Assembly (NCBI GenBank): GCA_027620075.1
Contig: JAQCEY010000011.1
Location: 1-47,293 of the forward strand
DNA: 47,293 bases
Origin: Pseudomonadota bacterium
Lineage (GTDB): Bacteria; Pseudomonadota; Alphaproteobacteria; Rickettsiales; UBA6187
Reading direction: 5' to 3'
Shown: positions 25,628 to 34,923 of the stretch, in pieces
Layout of the letters: each line of letters begins with the position of its first letter
How positions within the stretch are numbered: position 1 is the first letter of the stretch
The notes under the pieces: generated by a model
What the model saw: the letters and a program-made list of their open reading frames with translations, nothing else
Database searches by the model: none
What the model was told of the DNA's origin: nothing
Program-made: the position numbers and the translations under genes

Positions 25628-27495
25628 TTCCTGCAATAGGAAGTTTTGTTCTGATTATTGCACTTGGCATAAGCTTTGTACAGATATTCACGCCTTTTTG
25701 TAAGAACAAGGAAATTGACGCTAAATATATCAGCCTTTCGGTATTCCTGCTTGTAGCCTCTTCATTCGGGTGTTTGCTATATTCTTACGTGAATTCTGAT
25801 TTCTCGGTATTGAACGTATATAAAAACTCACATACGCACAAACCTCTAATATACAAAATTACAGGCACATGGGGCAATCATGAAGGCTCTATGTTATTAC
25901 TGTGCCTTATACTTGCCGCATATTGTTTTTTCTTCACTTTGCTAAATAAGCTAGAAACGAAAATGAAAGATATTATTATATCGGTTCAAAGTGCTGTGAA
26001 TGTAGGCTTTCTGGCTTTTATATATTTTACTTCCAATCCGTTTGAGCGTATTTTTCCCAAACCGCAAAACGGTATAGGGTTAAATCCGTTATTGCAGGAT
26101 ATCGGTCTTGCCATGCACCCCCCTGTTTTATATCTGGGCTATATAGGTTTTTCACTTGGACTTTCTTATTCTGTTGCAGCACTGATATTGGGAAAAGCTG
26201 ATAGGGGTTGGGCAACATCATTGAAAAAATGGACATTATTTAGCTGGTCATGTCTGACCCTCGGAATTGGCTTGGGGAGTTGGTGGGCATATCGTGAACT
26301 TGGCTGGGGCGGATTCTGGTTCTGGGATCCCGTAGAGAATGCTTCATTGATGCCATGGCTTGCAGCTACTGCCCTTTTGCACTCGCTTATAGTACTTGAA
26401 AAACGTGAGTCCTTAAAAGTATGGACGGTACTGTTAGGTGTATTTACCTTTGCACTTAGCTTAGTGGGCATATTCCTTGTGCGTTCAGGTGTTTTAACCT
26501 CCGTACATTCATTTGCGTCCGACCCTCAGCGAGGCACTTACATACTTATATTTTTAGGGCTGGTAGTCGGCATTTCACTAACGCTATTCGCAATTAAAGC
26601 TCACAAATTAAAACCTAAGAACAAATTCGCACCTTTTTCAAAAGAAGGCGGAATACTAATAAACAACCTGATATTGGTAGTATTATGCCTTACGGTTTTC
26701 CTAGGCACTATATACCCTATTATCGTAGAGGTGTTCAGCGAGAACTCGGTTGCCGTCGGTGTGCCTTATTTTAACTCGGTATTTAACCCGATTGCTTTAC
26801 CTCTACTCGTGCTTGCCGGAATAGTTCCAATCCTTAAATGGAAAAAAGATAATGCCGAAAAAGTAAAAACAAAGTTATTAGTGCCGTTAATTTGTGCTTT
26901 ATTTATATTCGGCTTGGTACTTTTCGTACCTGATACACAATCTTTTATGGCCGCTATATCGCTTAGCTTTAGCACATGGCTTATATCATCGATGTTATAC
27001 TCTTTATATGAAAGGCGTAAATCATCAATCCCTATACCTTTTTTGGGTATGGTAATATCCCATATAGGGCTTGGCGTATTAGCGGCAGGCATTACCGTAG
27101 TAAGCATTTGGGGGCAGGAACAGGAAAAGATATTATATGCAAATGAATCTATAAAAATAGCATATTATGATGTAAAGTTGGTTGATATGTATATAGCGGC
27201 TAAGGATAACTATATGATGAGGTTCGGTAACTTCGATGTAACCGACTATACGGGCAAGAAGGTTGCCACCTTACACCCTGAAGTAAGATTTTATCCTGTT
27301 CAGGGCAGCAACACGACTGAATCGGATATATATTACAGCCTGCTGTCAAACCTGTATATTGCGATGGGTGACAGCAACGACAAGGGCGGTTTTGTTGTTA
27401 GGGTTTATCATAAACCTTGGATTAATCTCATATGGCTTGGTTGTGTTTTAATGGCGGTTGGTGGGTTCGTAGCGATGATAAAGAGGAAGAAATGA
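25624..27495 (+). CDS. ccmF: Cytochrome c haem lyase subunit CcmF
   Basis: CcmF is the integral membrane core of the system I haem ligase. The WWD motif reads WGGFWFWDPVENASLMPWL, and several histidines likely to coordinate haem are present (NHEGS near the N-terminus, TSVHSFASDP). I start at the ATG at 25624, which overlaps the ccmE stop. An in-frame ATG at 25609 is 15 bases upstream. The product is 623 residues with many membrane helices, slightly short of the 640-660 seen in many proteobacteria. It overlaps ccmG by four bases. Confidence 0.97.
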   Translation: MIPAIGSFVLIIALGISFVQIFTPFCKNKEIDAKYISLSVFLLVASSFGCLLYSYVNSDFSVLNVYKNSHTHKPLIYKITGTWGNHEGSMLLLCLILAAYCFFFTLLNKLETKMKDIIISVQSAVNVGFLAFIYFTSNPFERIFPKPQNGIGLNPLLQDIGLAMHPPVLYLGYIGFSLGLSYSVAALILGKADRGWATSLKKWTLFSWSCLTLGIGLGSWWAYRELGWGGFWFWDPVENASLMPWLAATALLHSLIVLEKRESLKVWTVLLGVFTFALSLVGIFLVRSGVLTSVHSFASDPQRGTYILIFLGLVVGISLTLFAIKAHKLKPKNKFAPFSKEGGILINNLILVVLCLTVFLGTIYPIIVEVFSENSVAVGVPYFNSVFNPIALPLLVLAGIVPILKWKKDNAEKVKTKLLVPLICALFIFGLVLFVPDTQSFMAAISLSFSTWLISSMLYSLYERRKSSIPIPFLGMVISHIGLGVLAAGITVVSIWGQEQEKILYANESIKIAYYDVKLVDMYIAAKDNYMMRFGNFDVTDYTGKKVATLHPEVRFYPVQGSNTTESDIYYSLLSNLYIAMGDSNDKGGFVVRVYHKPWINLIWLGCVLMAVGGFVAMIKRKK

Positions 27496-28010
27496 AAGCA
27501 TTTTTCTTAACACCTTTAGTTATATTTCTGATAGTAGTTTTTTTGTTCATGGCAAAGATGCTGGAAACCGATAATAAAAAAGACTCCCCTATTATCGGCA
27601 AGGACATGCCTGAGTTTGACCTGCCTGCGGGAGTTGCTACCGATTCAAGTTTTAATAACAACGACCTTATGGGAAAATATACATTGGTTAATGTTTTTGC
27701 CTCATGGTGCATTCCCTGCAAGATAGAACATGAACAGTTACTAAAGATAAAAGAAGAAGGTAAACTGCCCATTTACGGTATTAACTGGAAGGATGATACA
27801 CAGATAGTCGAAAAATGGTTTGAGCAAAAGGGTAACCCTTATACTAAGGTTGGCGAGGATAAGGAAGGCAAGGTTATAGTAAAACTAGGGGTCACCGGTG
27901 CACCTGAGACATTTTTGATATCCCCTGAGGGGAAGATATTATATAGATACGCAGGCGTTGTGAACGAATCTATTTACAAAAATGAGATACTACCTTTGGT
28001 GAACGATTAA
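27492..28010 (+). CDS. ccmG: Thiol:disulfide interchange protein CcmG/DsbE
   Basis: This is a membrane-anchored thioredoxin-like protein that keeps apocytochrome c cysteines reduced. The start is the ATG overlapping the ccmF stop (ATGA), giving 172 residues. An earlier in-frame ATG at 27432 lies inside ccmF and is not needed. Residues 5-20 form the anchor. The active site is WCIPC at 72-76, followed by the family's GVTGAPETFLISPEGKI with the cis-proline. Confidence 0.96.
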   Translation: MKAFFLTPLVIFLIVVFLFMAKMLETDNKKDSPIIGKDMPEFDLPAGVATDSSFNNNDLMGKYTLVNVFASWCIPCKIEHEQLLKIKEEGKLPIYGINWKDDTQIVEKWFEQKGNPYTKVGEDKEGKVIVKLGVTGAPETFLISPEGKILYRYAGVVNESIYKNEILPLVND

Positions 28011-28046
28011 TTGTTGTTAGATAATCGGTATAATTTTATTAAATAA

Positions 28047-28067
28047 CCCTCTCCCTTTGGGAGAGGG
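28047..28067. repeat. Perfect hairpin CCCTCTCCC-TTT-GGGAGAGGG
   Basis: A 9-bp stem with a three-base loop lies in the gap between ccmG and ccmH. It could end most transcripts after ccmG or be a dispersed hairpin repeat. The bases after it (AGTAGTTTGT) are not a strong T-run. Confidence 0.6.
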
Positions 28068-28145
28068 AGTAGTTTGTACACTTTTGCAGAGGTTCCTATA
28101 GTAAATTAATAGAATATTACGTTAAATAATATAGAGTTTTTTTAT

Positions 28146-28532
28146 ATGATTAGAATATTAATAATCCTTCTGTTAATCCCCTTTTCCACTCTTGCACTTA
28201 CGGCGGAGGAACGCCTTGCCGACCCTGAAAAAGAACGTCAGGCACACCGGATATTTAAAAAAGTCCGCTGTGTTGTATGTTCGGGTGAGTCCATTAACGA
28301 TTCCAAGGCGGATATTGCCAAAAGCCTGCGTGTATTGATAAGAGAAAAACTTTCCCAAGGGCTTGATGAAAAGCAGATATTAAACGATATCACTCACAGC
28401 TATGGCGATTCCGTCCTGATGAAACCGCCTGTAAACAAGCAAAATTTTATTCTATGGCTCGCACCTTTAATAATATTATTGATAGGAGCGGTTCTTTTAG
28501 TGGTATTTTTTAGGCAAAAGCCGGACAAATGA
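28146..28532 (+). CDS. ccmH: Cytochrome c maturation protein CcmH
   Basis: CcmH (CycL) works with CcmG and CcmF in reducing apocytochrome and ligating haem. The 128-residue protein has a signal sequence (MIRILIILLLIPFSTLALTA), the redox motif VRCVVCSGESINDS with Cys42 and Cys45, and a C-terminal membrane helix (FILWLAPLIILLIGAVLLVVFF). No TPR domain (CcmI) is fused or adjacent. It is 135 bases after ccmG with a hairpin between, so it may be only partly cotranscribed. ccmA, ccmB and ccmC are not in this window. Confidence 0.95.
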   Translation: MIRILIILLLIPFSTLALTAEERLADPEKERQAHRIFKKVRCVVCSGESINDSKADIAKSLRVLIREKLSQGLDEKQILNDITHSYGDSVLMKPPVNKQNFILWLAPLIILLIGAVLLVVFFRQKPDK

Positions 28533-28596
28533 CTATAAATATGGTACAATAATACTATATGAGATAACTTCTAACGTTATCTAGGAGGTATTAGTT

Positions 28597-28743
28597 ATGT
28601 ACATGATAATTGCAATATTCTTCATTCTTACCGTCACAGCAATGATAATTTACGGAACACATTACGAATGTGAACATTTTGATGATAATCACAAAAAGAA
28701 AACACGTAAAAGGGCAAAAGCACGAGTACGGGCAGGTAAATAA
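28597..28743 (+). CDS. 48-residue small membrane protein with basic tail
   Basis: A strong ribosome binding site (TAGGAGGTATTAGTT) precedes the ATG. The predicted product has one membrane helix (MYMIIAIFFILTVTAMIIYG), a short HYECEHFDDNH segment that could bind metal, and a Lys/Arg-rich tail (KKKTRKRAKARVRAGK). It lies 64 bases after ccmH. The function is unknown. It might be a small accessory of the Ccm cluster or unrelated. Confidence 0.65.
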   Translation: MYMIIAIFFILTVTAMIIYGTHYECEHFDDNHKKKTRKRAKARVRAGK

Positions 28744-28775
28744 AAAATTTAATTTAAAACTTATAATCAGGAAAT

Positions 28776-29885
28776 TTATAATTCTCTTGCGTGGAAATTT
28801 TGTCCTGACTTTTTAACCATATCGGTATATTTATATTCTGTATCGGGGGAATGTTTTTTACACCAACTTTTCAAATGCTCGGCGTTTGCATTTTTTTCTA
28901 TACCAAATGAATGTTTTTGCTTAGTCAGCATTCTTATCGGACCATAACTAGCACCCGAAACTTTCACATCTTTAATTGAACTATATTTTTGTCCGATAGT
29001 TTTAAATGATTCTAACAGGGCGTTTCCTAAATCACTATTTTGTTTGTTATATAATGACAAATTAATATACCCGCCATTACTTTCAGCCTCTTTATCAATA
29101 GATTTATTTAGTAATTTTTTGTTATCTTTTGATAATTCATCATCACTGAATGAAGAAACATAACTTTTGAGTATTTTTTTATTTAATAATATTTTATCAT
29201 CATTGTTATTATTTTTATTATACAATCTATTTGTAACATGTAATCCGATAGCAAATCTGGTTGTGTCCTTTGGTTCAAACTCAGAGGAGCCTATTAAAAT
29301 ATCACGCTCTATATTTGTACTGGTTATATACTTATCTTCTACATCAGTTAAAAAAACTCTATTAAACTCATTGACGATATCACCATTTTTTCCGGGTATT
29401 TTCTTTACGATAGCAACTTTATCGTTATGTTTTGCAGATAAATATTGCTTAGAACCCGAACCGGTATTCGAACTCTTATGAATTTCCTCAAAGGTATTAT
29501 TATCAACAAGCACGGGATAGCCGCTTTCAAACAGATTTTTATTAGTCTCCTTACCGCATTCACTATTACCTAAATTCCTTGCATACATATCCTCAAGCAT
29601 ATCTTTCTTCGACACTTTAGGTTTGTAAGAGTTACGAATCTCTTCTATAAGTTCATAACCGTTTTTTATAGCTTCTTTATATTCTTTTCTTATATCTTTA
29701 TATTTTTTATCATCACATACATCCGCTCTCATTTCTTCAGGATTGCCGTATTTATCTATTAAATCAGAATATGTCAGTTCAGTATCTTGTGCATTAGCAT
29801 TGCCAGACCTTTTAGGGGCAAGTATCGATAAGGCTATAAGAAAACCGACTTTTCCTATTTTACTAATATTGAATTTATTTCCCAT
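28776..29885 (-). CDS. Uncharacterised exported protein
   Basis: I do not recognise this 369-residue protein. The N-terminus looks like a signal peptide with cleavage near ANA-QDTEL (hydrophobic core VGFLIALSILAP). The mature part is polar and rich in Lys, Asn, Asp and Ser. It has only two or three cysteines and ends near the ORF tail YTDMVKKSGQNFHAREL. An Asn/Asp run occurs around residue 225 (NKNNNNDDK). It converges on the small protein after ccmH and diverges from murB. The low-complexity, lineage-specific look suggests a secreted or periplasmic protein. No function is proposed. Confidence 0.7.
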   Translation of the reverse strand: MGNKFNISKIGKVGFLIALSILAPKRSGNANAQDTELTYSDLIDKYGNPEEMRADVCDDKKYKDIRKEYKEAIKNGYELIEEIRNSYKPKVSKKDMLEDMYARNLGNSECGKETNKNLFESGYPVLVDNNTFEEIHKSSNTGSGSKQYLSAKHNDKVAIVKKIPGKNGDIVNEFNRVFLTDVEDKYITSTNIERDILIGSSEFEPKDTTRFAIGLHVTNRLYNKNNNNDDKILLNKKILKSYVSSFSDDELSKDNKKLLNKSIDKEAESNGGYINLSLYNKQNSDLGNALLESFKTIGQKYSSIKDVKVSGASYGPIRMLTKQKHSFGIEKNANAEHLKSWCKKHSPDTEYKYTDMVKKSGQNFHAREL

Positions 29886-30119
29886 CTGATAAATATACCG
29901 TTTAAAAATTAATTAACACCCGCCCCAGTATAACACTATGCATGCAAAGGACGCTTTTGTAAAGTCATTTATTAAAATTTTAACCATAGCCTGACTGGTT
30001 AATATAGCTATAAAGATAAGAATGAGAATGAGAACGGCAACGCAGGATAATAAAATGAAGAATACTATAAAGTTGACTGTATTCGTAAAATGTAGATTAT
30101 TAGGCTCATAAAAACTAAA

Positions 30120-31034
30120 ATGATGCATAAAATGAGTGATTCGTTAGTAGCAAGGCTGCCACAGGTTCGCGGCAACTACCGCCGGAATGTTAATCTGTCA
30201 AAAATAAACTGGTTCAATGTCGGAGGCAATGCCGAGGTTGTTTTTCGCCCTGAAGACAGTGCTGACCTTGCACTTTTTTTAAAGAACAAACCCGAGGACG
30301 TAAAAGTTACGGTACTTGGGGTAGGCTCAAACCTCCTTGTAAGGGACGGAGGCATTGACGGAGTGGTAATAAGGCTCGGGCGTGGTTTCACGCAGCTTGA
30401 ATGTGACGGCGAAAAACTGATAGCAGGGGCTGCCGGTTTGAGTTTTAATGCCGCAATGTTCGCAGCATCTGGCAATATAGCCGGTCTTGAATTTTTGTCG
30501 GGCATACCGGGTACCATAGGCGGTGCATTGTTCATGAACGCAGGTGCTTATGGCTCTGATGTATCGTCTGTTTTAGAAAGTGCCGAGATTATTGACGAGG
30601 CCGGCAATATAAACACCGTGACATGTTCTGATATAGGATATATCTATAGAGGTAATACTTTACCGCACGGTATAATATTCACTAAAGGTGTTTTCAAGGG
30701 CAAAAGAGGGAACAAAGAGGATATAGAAAAACGCATTTATGAGATAACTCAAACACGGGAATCCACCCAGCCTGTAAAAAGTCGTACCGGCGGTAGCACC
30801 TTCAAAAACCCTGAAGGAAAGAAGGCATGGCAGCTAATTGACGAGGCAGGGTGTAGGGGATTAAAGGTAGGAAATGCACAGGTTTCGGAAAAACACTGTA
30901 ATTTTTTTATTAATACCGGAAATGCAACGGCAGAAGATATAGAAACATTAGGAGAGGAAGTCCGCAAAAGAGTTAAGGAAAATAGCGGTATCGACCTGCA
31001 ATGGGAAATTAAAATTATAGGAAATAAGAAGTAA
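30120..31034 (+). CDS. murB: UDP-N-acetylenolpyruvoylglucosamine reductase
   Basis: MurB reduces the enolpyruvyl group to make UDP-MurNAc, the second committed step of peptidoglycan synthesis. The FAD-binding segment reads LGVGSNLLVRDGGIDGVVI, followed by FLSGIPGTIGGALFMNAGAYG. The catalytic serine lies in SRTGGSTFKNP. A conserved ending with NFFIN is present. The protein has 304 residues. An ATG at 30132 is a possible alternative start. Its stop overlaps the ddl start by one base (TAATG). Confidence 0.97.
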   Translation: MMHKMSDSLVARLPQVRGNYRRNVNLSKINWFNVGGNAEVVFRPEDSADLALFLKNKPEDVKVTVLGVGSNLLVRDGGIDGVVIRLGRGFTQLECDGEKLIAGAAGLSFNAAMFAASGNIAGLEFLSGIPGTIGGALFMNAGAYGSDVSSVLESAEIIDEAGNINTVTCSDIGYIYRGNTLPHGIIFTKGVFKGKRGNKEDIEKRIYEITQTRESTQPVKSRTGGSTFKNPEGKKAWQLIDEAGCRGLKVGNAQVSEKHCNFFINTGNATAEDIETLGEEVRKRVKENSGIDLQWEIKIIGNKK

Positions 31035-31936
31035 TGACTAAAAAGCATGTAGCATTATTGGTTGGCGGATTATCGTCAGAAAGGGAAGTTTCCCTAATGT
31101 CCGGCAAGGGTGTTGAAATATCTTTAAAAGAACTCGGCTACAAAGTTACCGTTATTGATGTAGGCAGGGATATTGCAAAAAAACTTGAGCAGGCGGCTCC
31201 CGATGTTGCATTTATTGCTTTACACGGCACATACGGAGAAGACGGTTGCATACAGGGTTTGCTTGAATTGACCGGAATACCTTATACCCACTCAGGCGTT
31301 ATGGCGTCTGCTATAGCTATGAACAAGCTTTTTACCAAGCATATAGGTAGGGATATCGGCATTACATTCCCTAAACATCAGATTTGCACGCCGGAGGAAA
31401 TAACCGGCGGCAAAATTCAAATTCCAAGACCTTTTGTAATAAAACCAGTAAGTGAGGGTTCTAGCATCTGCACTTATATTGTAAAAGAAGGTGACAAGCT
31501 TCCCGAATATGAAGATATAAAACAATATAAACGGTTCCTTGTAGAGCAATATATAAAGGGGCGTGAACTAACCGTAGCCGTTGCAGATTTCGGTTCTTTA
31601 GGAGTTCTTGAACTAAAACCCAAGAAAGGTTTTTATGACTACAAGAATAAATATAGCTCAGGCACTACCGATTACCGTATGCCTGCCGATATCGACAAAA
31701 ACATATATGATGAGGCTATGGAATCGTCATATAAATTACATCAGGCACTTGAGTGCAGAGGCATTACAAGAACCGACCTGATACTTTCGGATAACGGCAA
31801 CCTGTATTTTCTTGAGATTAATACTCATCCGGGTTTAACGGAATTTTCATTAGTTCCTAAAATTGCAAAACATGCAGGAATGAGTTATGCTCAACTGGTA
31901 GAATATCTGGTAGAGAATGCCTCATGCAAGAAGTAG
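31034..31936 (+). CDS. ddl: D-alanine--D-alanine ligase
   Basis: Ddl makes the D-Ala-D-Ala dipeptide of the peptidoglycan stem. It is an ATP-grasp enzyme: the N-terminal GGLSSEREVSLMSG motif, the RPFVIKPVSEGSSICTYIV ATP-binding lysine/serine loop, and LYFLEINTHPGLTEFSLVPK with the metal-binding Glu/Asn are all present. At 300 residues it is normal. It overlaps murB by 1 base and ftsQ by 13 bases. Confidence 0.97.
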   Translation: MTKKHVALLVGGLSSEREVSLMSGKGVEISLKELGYKVTVIDVGRDIAKKLEQAAPDVAFIALHGTYGEDGCIQGLLELTGIPYTHSGVMASAIAMNKLFTKHIGRDIGITFPKHQICTPEEITGGKIQIPRPFVIKPVSEGSSICTYIVKEGDKLPEYEDIKQYKRFLVEQYIKGRELTVAVADFGSLGVLELKPKKGFYDYKNKYSSGTTDYRMPADIDKNIYDEAMESSYKLHQALECRGITRTDLILSDNGNLYFLEINTHPGLTEFSLVPKIAKHAGMSYAQLVEYLVENASCKK

Positions 31937-32766
31937 CCAAGAAAAAGAAAAAAACAACAAAGACCAGAAAACGACAGTCACGTCTGTTGCGTCTTTCTTT
32001 GTTTTTATGGAAATTGATAAAAATTCCCCAGCTTTCTTTCAGTATAGCCGTATTTATATTTTGTACATGGTTTTATTATTCGGGGCATTATGATTTTGTC
32101 AGGCAAAAAGCAATAGATGCAAACGGTTACGTATCGGTAAAATCAGGTCTTGTTTTGAAGGACATATTACTCGAAGGACAGGAATATACACCTAAAGAGG
32201 ATATCATCGATATCATGACCAAAGCCACTATAGATGATAGCGAACACCTAACTATAGGCGACCCTATTTTAAATATCGACCTAAAACGCATTAGGCGGAA
32301 GCTTGAAAATCTTACATGGGTAAAACATGCCTCGGTTGAGCGTCTTTATCCGTCTACTTTAAGCGTAAGTATTATCGAAAGACAGCCAATCGCCCTTTGG
32401 CAGCATGACGGTATCGTTCAGTTAATCGATAGTGACGGGAAAGTTATAAATACGCAGGAACTGGAGAAGTTTTCGGATTTAATAATATTGGTAGGAGACG
32501 AATCACCTTCGCACATACAGTCATTATTTAATCTGCTTAACAGCCAGCCTGACCTTGCAAAAAGGGTGTCATCGGTAATAAGGGTAGGCAAACGCAGATG
32601 GAACGTGAGGTTTATGAACGATGTTGAGGTCAAATTACCTGAAGAAAACGCAAGCAAGGCATGGGCTCACCTTGCACAGTTGCAGCAGGATACGTCTATA
32701 TTGGATACGGACATCTCAAACATTGACCTACGAATCAAAGACGAGAACAAGATTTTTGTTAAGTAA
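31924..32766 (+). CDS. ftsQ: Cell division protein FtsQ
   Basis: FtsQ is a bitopic membrane protein of the divisome that binds FtsB/L. The 280-residue protein has a very basic cytoplasmic start (KKKKKTTKTRKRQSR), one membrane helix at about residues 38-54, a POTRA domain beginning near GLVLKDILLEGQ, and the FtsQ domain with LTWVKHASVERLYPSTLSVSIIERQPIALW. Position between ddl and ftsA supports the call. Confidence 0.95.
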   Translation: MQEVAKKKKKTTKTRKRQSRLLRLSLFLWKLIKIPQLSFSIAVFIFCTWFYYSGHYDFVRQKAIDANGYVSVKSGLVLKDILLEGQEYTPKEDIIDIMTKATIDDSEHLTIGDPILNIDLKRIRRKLENLTWVKHASVERLYPSTLSVSIIERQPIALWQHDGIVQLIDSDGKVINTQELEKFSDLIILVGDESPSHIQSLFNLLNSQPDLAKRVSSVIRVGKRRWNVRFMNDVEVKLPEENASKAWAHLAQLQQDTSILDTDISNIDLRIKDENKIFVK

Positions 32767-32776
32767 GTGAAATTAA

Positions 32777-32829
32777 GGCATTGCTAACTAATATAGTTTT
32801 ACGTGTTAACTATTTAAGTTAGCACTGCC
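32777..32829. repeat. Nested palindrome between ftsQ and ftsA
   Basis: GGCATTGCTAACT and AGTTAGCACTGCC form a 13-bp stem with one mismatch. A second hairpin, ATAGTT...AACTAT, sits in the loop. It starts ten bases after the ftsQ stop. It may reduce read-through into ftsA. A TCTATAATTG sequence follows at about 32856 and could be a separate ftsA promoter element. Confidence 0.6.
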
Positions 32830-32920
32830 AAATATTATTTAAACCTATTATTATCTTCTATAATTGAATTTATAAAAAATCACATATATATTATATGAGA
32901 CTCTAATATCTTGATACATT

Positions 32921-34153
32921 ATGTCTAAATTCAACAGTAACATTATAGCCGTACTAGACATCGGAAGTGCTAAGGTTGCATGCTTTATTGCACGCTTGTC
33001 CGGTGACGGGGAACTTAACGTTATCGGCATAGGTCATCAGGTTGCAGAAGGCATAAAATCAGGGGTTATCGTAGATATAAAACAGGCGGAAAATTCTATC
33101 CGCTCTGCGGTGGGTGCTGCCGAGGAAATGGCAAAGCTGAATATTGACAGGGTCATAGTTAACGTATCCGGCAACAAGCTGCGGTCGGTGAAAACAAAAA
33201 TCGACCTGAAAATAAAGGGTAGTGAAATATCCGAACGTGACATCAGTAGAATAATATCCGAAGGTGCTGAAAAATTCAGCACAGATGAGGAGGTAATCCA
33301 CTGCATACCGGTTGATTATGAGATTGACGGTACGGCAGGCATAAAGAACCCTATAGGCATGTATGCTAATAACCTTGTCGCTAACTTAAATATTGTTACG
33401 GTAGCATCATCTAACATTATGAACTTAAATAGCTGCCTTGCCTTATGCCATTTAAATATTGAAGGATATATAGCCTCCCCTTATGCATCTGCCGTGTCCT
33501 GCCTGACCGAAGATGAGAAGGAACTCGGGGTTACCCTTATAGATTTTGGTGCCGGCTGCACCTCAATATGCGTGTTCAAGGGCGGCAAGATGATATATCT
33601 TGATACCATTGCAGTAGGAGGCAGGCACATAACAAACGATATTGCCATAGGTCTATCTACTACGATTGAGATTGCCGAGAGGGTAAAAACCCTGCACGGA
33701 AATGTGTTTAAAGCGGAAAAGGACGAACAGGAAATAATTGACTTGATACCGTCAGGAGTCAATGAAAGTTCCGATATATCACAGGTACAAAAATCAGAAC
33801 TTATAGCAATTATCAAACCAAGGGCTGAAGAAATACTTGAACTTGTATATAACTCCATCAAAAAGTTCGGTTTCCATAACACGGGCGGCAAGATAGTTAT
33901 TACAGGCGGTGCAAGCCAGATACGAGGTATGGATGATTTTGTCGAGCAGCATTTATCAAGGGCGGTAAGGGTAGGAACTCCTGAATTTATTGAAGGCATG
34001 GCAGAAAGTACACGAGGCTGTTCTTTTGCGACATCTGTAGGAATGCTTAACCTGACAAAAAGGCAAAGAAACAATAAAACTTTTAATCTTAGTAACATAG
34101 GAAATAAAGGTTTTGTTGGAAAAGTATTTTTCTGGCTTAGGAATAATTTTTAA
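32921..34153 (+). CDS. ftsA: Cell division protein FtsA
   Basis: FtsA is an actin-like ATPase that tethers FtsZ to the membrane. The 410-residue protein has the phosphate-1 motif AVLDIGSAKVACFIA at its start, TLIDFGAGCTSICVFKGG (phosphate 2), VITGGASQIRGMDDF (adenosine motif), and a C-terminal amphipathic end GKVFFWLRNNF that would bind the membrane. The usual ftsZ neighbour is missing: an HPP-family gene follows after only two bases. Confidence 0.97.
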   Translation: MSKFNSNIIAVLDIGSAKVACFIARLSGDGELNVIGIGHQVAEGIKSGVIVDIKQAENSIRSAVGAAEEMAKLNIDRVIVNVSGNKLRSVKTKIDLKIKGSEISERDISRIISEGAEKFSTDEEVIHCIPVDYEIDGTAGIKNPIGMYANNLVANLNIVTVASSNIMNLNSCLALCHLNIEGYIASPYASAVSCLTEDEKELGVTLIDFGAGCTSICVFKGGKMIYLDTIAVGGRHITNDIAIGLSTTIEIAERVKTLHGNVFKAEKDEQEIIDLIPSGVNESSDISQVQKSELIAIIKPRAEEILELVYNSIKKFGFHNTGGKIVITGGASQIRGMDDFVEQHLSRAVRVGTPEFIEGMAESTRGCSFATSVGMLNLTKRQRNNKTFNLSNIGNKGFVGKVFFWLRNNF

Positions 34154-34155
34154 GT

Positions 34156-34677
34156 ATGTGGAAACGAAGACCAAGTTTTATCAAACGCCTATTTAACAGG
34201 TTACAGCCTGCGTTGCCTTTTTTTGAATGCGTAAAAATGGGTATAAAAGCCCTTATAACAATTACTATTCTTGGTGCTATCGGACATTTTTCGGGACACC
34301 CGCTTGTTATAGCACCTTTTGCGGCAAGCTGCATATCTATTTATACGGCTCCAAGGGAAGAGTTTGCCCAACCTATGAACGTAATGGGCGGTTATTTTAT
34401 AGCGTGTACAATAGGTATATTAGCTTTGGAATTTTTGCCGGATACATGGTGGGTACTGGGGCTAATGCTATCTATTACCATAACATTAATGGCATATTTT
34501 AGGGTTACTCACCCTCCGGCTTCAGCAATACCGTTTATCATGTTTATATATCACCACAATGATGATGTTGTTATGAAAGTAATGATACCTGCACTTTTGG
34601 GAAGTTTTTGCATGATTGTTATAGCTATTATACTGCATAATTTACCTTTTGCTAAACGTGAGTATCCTAAAAAATGA
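34156..34677 (+). CDS. HPP-family integral membrane protein
   Basis: The 173-residue protein has four to five membrane helices and the motif THPPASAIPFIMF, which gives the HPP family its name. Some members transport nitrite in plastids and cyanobacteria, but most bacterial ones are uncharacterised. The start codon lies two bases after the ftsA stop, so translation is probably coupled to ftsA even though no division role is known. Its last codons overlap the relic transposase fragment on the other strand. Confidence 0.9.
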   Translation: MWKRRPSFIKRLFNRLQPALPFFECVKMGIKALITITILGAIGHFSGHPLVIAPFAASCISIYTAPREEFAQPMNVMGGYFIACTIGILALEFLPDTWWVLGLMLSITITLMAYFRVTHPPASAIPFIMFIYHHNDDVVMKVMIPALLGSFCMIVIAIILHNLPFAKREYPKK

Positions 34678-34800
34678 CTTTTATAAACCCCTGCATAAAT
34701 GCGTCATCGCTTTCATAATCCCTTCGTTTTACCCACAGATTTTCTATCGGATTAGATCCGGAGAATACCCGGCATGATCGGGTTTGTAATCTGGTCCTCA
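34667..34800 (-). pseudogene. IS630-type transposase C-terminal relic, frameshifted
   Basis: On the minus strand one frame reads KPDHAGYSPDL and the next continues NPIENLWVKRRDYESDDAF to a TAG at 34667. Joined, they give GYSPDLNPIENLW, the C-terminal signature of IS630/Tc1-type DDE transposases, where the Glu is the last catalytic residue. A single missing base between Leu and Asn breaks the frame. No N-terminal transposase sequence or intact inverted repeats are seen, so this is a remnant. Confidence 0.75.
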
Positions 34801-34923
34801 TGTTCATTTAGAATCCGATATTAGATACCTACTAACAGGGTTTATCAACAAGTTAACTTTAAGCGACTATTGATAATATTTAGATTTTAAGGCTGATTTT
34901 TATATTCTCAATTAATAATTGTA

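Noticed and set aside
29913-30128. 71-residue minus-strand ORF with one hydrophobic stretch between the exported protein and murB
   Set aside because: It overlaps the murB start, has no ribosome binding site, and hydrophobic runs arise easily in AT-rich spacers. It is not excluded but not supported.
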